DNA from: Cymodocea nodosa
Lineage: Eukaryota > Streptophyta > Magnoliopsida > Alismatales > Cymodoceaceae
DNA length: 64,000 nucleotides
Assembly: GCA_036874045.1 (NCBI GenBank)
Contig: CM072336.1
Location: forward strand, 14,069,001-14,133,000
Direction of reading: 5' to 3'
Each line of letters starts with the position of its first letter. Position 1 is the first letter of the stretch. Below, one piece after another: positions 59,538 to 64,000 of this stretch. The notes beneath the pieces are model-generated. The model did no database searches, was not told the DNA's origin, and was given only the letters and a program-made list of their open reading frames with translations. The position numbers and the translations under genes were made by a program.

Positions 59538-61584
59538 TATTAAGAATGAAAAAGTGCATAATATTAAGGGTTAAATGATGGTTAATTGCATAATATTTAG
59601 CTTATCATATAAGAATTAAGCCATTATGTTATAATTACGCTGTTATATGCTTTAATGAAAAAAATCTACATAATTTCAAGGAATTAATGTTAATTTAGTA
59701 CATTTCTGAATTGTTGATGAATTGTAGGCTATGAAATTCTTAAGTATCCAAATTTTCTATTATTTCGGAGAGTTATATTGCATGTATCGGACAATTATGT
59801 TTTAAATGCTTAAAGAATACTTTATTATTTCCTGGAGTACACATGTTGAAACCTTAATGCATGACTTAAGTGAATTTTCGATAAGTTATTTGTTAACTAT
59901 CCAAAATGCATCTAAGCATCGGATAGTTAGGTTCGTAAGTATCCGAAATACCTGAACTCGTTAAGTTAGAATTATGCACGTGTTGAATTTAAATAGTTTA
60001 GTATATCACATGAGATGCACATGTTTAACTCATTAAGTTAGCATAATTGTACGTGTTGAGTTACATGAATACACACTAAGGTAACACGTTATGTTAGTAG
60101 CTTATTTCTTTACTACACGTGTTTTATAGTTAAATCAACAAAGTAAGTCCGTTGAGTTATCTGTAACTCCATGGACCATTTATTTTCTAATATGCCACTA
60201 TAGCAGTTATAGAAATAGGACATTCGAAGGAAAACCATGATTGCATGTATCACGCAAGAATTCACTCATGGAAGGAAGAAGAAATCACCTGATATGAATG
60301 AAGGAAATCCAACCGATCATCTAAGCAGAAGTAGTTACTATTGAAAGAAATATAAAAGAAGAGGAGAAAAATGAAGAAGGGGTGGTGGGCAGTGTGTGTA
60401 GAGGTGGAGGACCACGCTAACTATAGGCAGCGTCGGAAGTTCACTGAAGCTTCACACCATCACCAACATCTAACATCACCAACATCACCAACCATCAAAG
60501 GTATATGAGAATACTTTCTTGATGTCGGGTCGATTCCTAGCCAAACATAGTGCTTGACAACCATTGTGAGGAGTGATCGCGTCGTGGGAAGGGAAGCCAT
60601 TTTCACCAAGCATCGACTCATATCTCAGGAGATCGTAAAACTTCAAGCCTTGGTTTCAGGTTGATGCCAGTATGCTGAAGAGGAGATCATCTTGCAATTC
60701 TGAACTCGCGATTCTATAGGGAGAGGAGGCAGGATTGTAAGTGATTAAGTTTTCAATGGTGTAATCGCATCGCATGTAGTGACGGAAGTATTTACTATCA
60801 ATAGAGATTTTTACATTTCACCTTTCATTCATCTTCATGAACATATCAAAACAAAAATACCAAAAACAACAACTTATTTGTGTTTATATTTAGTACTTAA
60901 GTGTTGTAATGTTTGTTTTGTTTCATGAGTAATGTTATCATTGTCAGTATTGTGAATGTTTTATGTTTGTTTGATTCAGAAAATAGAAAATAGTTTTATA
61001 GTTTACTGAAATTGATTCGTTCCAAATACTTAAAGAATTTAATGGTTATTGTTTGAAATATCTGAATGTTAGTGTTGCTTAATGATAAATCTAATATTAA
61101 CTAGCATTAAAGAGCTTAATTGATGTTATTTACAATCTGTGGAATCGCCTAATGGTTGGTCAAATTCCTCTATAAATAGCAGTATTTAACTAGAAAGATA
61201 GGCTCATGGAGTTAACTTAAGTCCACGAGGTTAGTTCGTTGAGTTAGCCATAACTCCACGAACTTAGTCCGTTGTGTTAACTGTAACTCAATGGAGTGCT
61301 TACTGAACACATAAACTCCAATATAAAAATCAGAACAGTACACAATTCTTACTCAATCTCTATGGGATCGACCTATACTTGCACACAAATACAATATACA
61401 CTGTGCACTTGCAGTTAAAATACAAATTAGAATTAATATCTAATTTGTGTGAAAGGTTGTTTGTTTACTTCTAAAAGTAATTATTGATATAAGCATAAAG
61501 ACAAATTAAACAAGTTTAAAAATAGAAGTTAACAAACCCCAAACCAGTTTTCTAATCTAACCTTTCACATCAATACAAGTTTTT

Positions 61585-61602
61585 TGGTGCCGTTGCTGGG
61601 GA
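61585..61602 (+). other. Primer binding site of E2
   Basis: TGGTGCCGTTGCTGGGGA, tRNA-Asp-type as in Athila elements, 15 bases after the LTR end, the same spacing as in E1. Confidence 0.85.
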
Positions 61603-61683
61603 TTGAGTAGCTAAGCAACTGTGAGTGCTATTTTGTTTTAATAGCAAGAGGAGTGTTGTGTGTTCTATTCTATAATTGAGAAT

Positions 61684-64000
61684 ATGACATATGTTTATGC
61701 TCAAAGATTTCTAAAACCTGTAGTTAGCATATGTGAATTCTGTAATTTGGAAGGTCACGACATCTCTGATTGTTTGAAACTAAGACAATTGCAGATGGTT
61801 AGATCACATGAACAACAAATGAATTATCTTCACTATAATAGATCTGAGTATGAGAATCCTATGGTTTACCCAATTGATGGTCAACTTAGAATGTGTAATA
61901 TGTTGAGAGACAAGGAAGTTTGAGATAGGTATGATAGACTAGAGCGTAGCTTAGAGTAAAACATGGATAAACTGGAACAATATATGTGTCAGCAATAAGA
62001 AGTCAACCAATTAAACTATAAGGAAGAATATTCAGAACCTAAAATTGATATCATTTACGAAACTAAAAAATCCATAATGAAAATTGATCAAAAATTGAAT
62101 GCAATAAGATTAGATGATCTGGAAAGAAAACTAAAAACATTGGACAAATTTACAATGAAATTACAAGTTATGCAACAGGAAAACACAAATGAAAACTTTA
62201 ATGTTACAAATCTACATAATTTGCATGACATATAGACAAAATAAGATACCAATGCAATAGAATTTAAAGAATGCAATTTAAAACTAAAAACAGTTGAAGA
62301 TCATAATTATGAAAATGAAATACAAGAACATCATGAAAGTAATGAAAATTTGGAAGATGTATGTATAACATTAAGATCTAGAACTGATATACCACTAAGA
62401 ATTCAAAAAGAAAGTAACATGAAGGTGGATAAGAATAAAATTCCAAATGATAATGAAAATGTAATGTCTGAAAATTTAGAAATCAATGAAGAAAAATCTG
62501 AATTTGAAATTGAGACTAAAAATGATCAAACAAATGAAATGAAAGATAAAGAATCTTTTAAATCACAATCATTAGCACCCTATCCTAAAATATTACAACA
62601 AACATTTCTTGAAAAATATGAAAAAAATTAGAGAAATTCTAAAAAAAGTACAAGTTAACATTCCTTTGTTAGACTTATTGTAGAAAATGCCACATTGTGC
62701 TAAATTTCTTAAGGATTGGTGTACTAAGAAAAGAGAGCGAAAAGTTTTAAGGAAAGTTCTTTTAGCTGATTAAAGTAGTTCCCTATTTCTGTCACAAATT
62801 CCTAAAAAATTATCTGATCTTGGAATCCCTATTATATCATGCACCATAGGAAATACCATTCTAGAAAGTACCTTAATAGACCTAGGTGCAAGTAGAAATG
62901 TTATGTCAAGTGATATATTTGCATCCTTAGGATTAGAAGGCTTAATCCCTACTAGGACTGTTATTCAATTAGCTGATAGAATTATAAGATACCCTAGAGA
63001 AAAAATAGAGGATGTCTTAATTAAAATCAAAAAGTGCATATATCTTATTGATATTGTAATTTTGGATTCCCAACAAATTAAGCATAAAAATAGTGATACA
63101 TCTTTAATCTTGGGAAGTCCATTCTTAGCAACATCAGGGGCTATTATAAATTGTAAAACTGGAATAATGAAGTTAGCATATGGTAATGAGGATACTCAGT
63201 TAAACAATTTCAAACTAGAAAAGTTTAAGGAGTTAGAAATGTCCTTACATACTATAGACTTTTTAGAGGATGAAGGAGATATGCTAGATGATGTGATTCA
63301 AGAAGAATTAAATAGGTAACTCAATTCTGAAAATTTAGAAGAAAGTGAAAGCATAAATATAGAAGGAGATCAGGAAGAGATTAATATAGAAAACGATGAT
63401 GTTCAATTAGAAGCTCTAGCTTCTGATGGGTAACATTTAGAATTAAAACCTTTACCTCCTGAATTAACCTATATATTTCTGGAAGAAAAACGAACATGTC
63501 CAATCATTATTGCTTTAGATTTAAAAGAGGATCAAATTGCTAAATTAAAAGATGTAGTAAAAACTTATAAAGAAGCAATAGGATGGACTGTGACTAATAT
63601 AAAAGGGTTAAGTGCAACTTTATGTTGTCATCACATATATTTAGAAGAGAATGCAAAATCAATTAGAATTCCTGAGAGGAGATTAAATCCAAACTTTAAA
63701 GAAGTAGTTAGGAAAGAAATAGTGAAATGGTTAGATAATGACATAATTTATCCGATTTCTGATAGCTCATGGGTTAGTCCAATCCATGTAGTTCCCAAGA
63801 AATCAGAATTAACAGTTATTAGGAATGAAATTCAAGACTTGATATCTACTATAATTCAATTAGGTTGGAGAGTGTGAATAGACTATAGAAAGTTAAATGT
63901 TGTGACTAGGAAAGATTATTTTCCCTTACCTTTTATAGATCAAATGCTAGAAAAATTAGCAAGGCAAGAATATTTTTGTTTCCTAGATAGGTATTCAAGA
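61684..64000 (+). pseudogene. Zinc knuckle to reverse transcriptase remnant of E2
   Basis: CEFCNLEGHDISDC knuckle near 61735, protease-like region with NTILESTLIDLGASRN near 62850 and SLILGSPFLATSG near 63100, RT start with SWVSPIHVVPKKSE near 63770. The order and composition match E1. Fossil. Confidence 0.83.

Larger units (their letters stand above)
59538..64000 (+). mobile_element. E2: second Athila/Tat-like Gypsy element, running off the right edge
   Basis: 5' LTR 59538-61569 (about 2.03 kb, uninterrupted), primer site 61585-61602, then zinc-knuckle part near 61735, charged linker about 62040-62630, protease about 62820-63320, start of reverse transcriptase from about 63590 to the edge (RRLNPNFKEVVRKEI near 63680). 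It is closely similar to E1 over the shared parts. Fossil with several breaks in the visible portion; 3' LTR not in the window. Confidence 0.86.

Overview
This 64 kb window is nuclear DNA from a flowering plant. It holds two ordinary host genes with GT-AG introns: an ER-type HSP90 and a methylesterase of the SABP2/hydroxynitrile-lyase alpha/beta-hydrolase family. Almost everything else is a deeply nested pile of LTR retrotransposons of lineages typical of large plant genomes (Copia Tork-like, Copia SIRE-like, Gypsy Athila/Tat-like). The species cannot be fixed by reading alone; the N-terminus of the HSP90 leans towards monocots, but weakly. No tRNA, rRNA, CRISPR or DNA-transposon gene was recognised.

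Layout. (1) 1-2350: the 5' part of the minus-strand HSP90 gene, which runs off the left edge, with a TATA box and a textbook ER-stress element in its promoter. (2) 2351-20490: AT-rich flank carrying an Athila-like solo LTR (3782-19500). This LTR was invaded by another LTR copy in inverse orientation (4544-6498) and, 5 bp from its own end, by a Tork-like Copia element (7393-19495). That Copia carries a SIRE-type solo LTR in its 5' LTR (8340-11773), which itself carries an Athila-like solo LTR (8894-10747), and a second Athila-like solo LTR in its coding part (14158-16808). (3) 20491-38482: an Athila-like element (LTR 20642-34219, internal part 34220-38482) whose LTR holds a whole SIRE-like Copia in antisense (21967-33591), which in turn contains two further LTRs. 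(4) 38483-47375: an antisense Tork-like fragment, short AT-rich repeats with a SIRE-type solo LTR, and an old antisense Copia fragment. (5) 47376-49860: the methylesterase gene and its promoter. (6) 49861-64000: tandem repeats, a partial Gypsy LTR, a SIRE-like element with two solo LTRs of one family in opposite orientation, a divergent antisense Gypsy LTR, and a second Athila-like element running off the right edge.

Most nesting steps are supported by TG...CA ends and 5-bp target-site duplications read directly here (ATGTG, TTCAT, AACAT, GTCAT, TTTAC, AGCAT, TTTAA, ATTGG, TAGTG). All retroelements look broken.

The most unusual signal is a composite motif, ACTTAAGT followed by a loose hairpin of the type CGGATAGTTA ... 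TAACTATCCG, often near a CACGTG box. It recurs, sometimes in tandem arrays, in the LTRs of families that belong to different superfamilies (Tork-like Copia, several SIRE-like Copia families, Athila-like Gypsy). A CG-N3-(A/G)GTTA half-site seems fixed while the three bases between vary. It may be a shared regulatory or anti-silencing module, or a record of LTR-to-LTR exchange.
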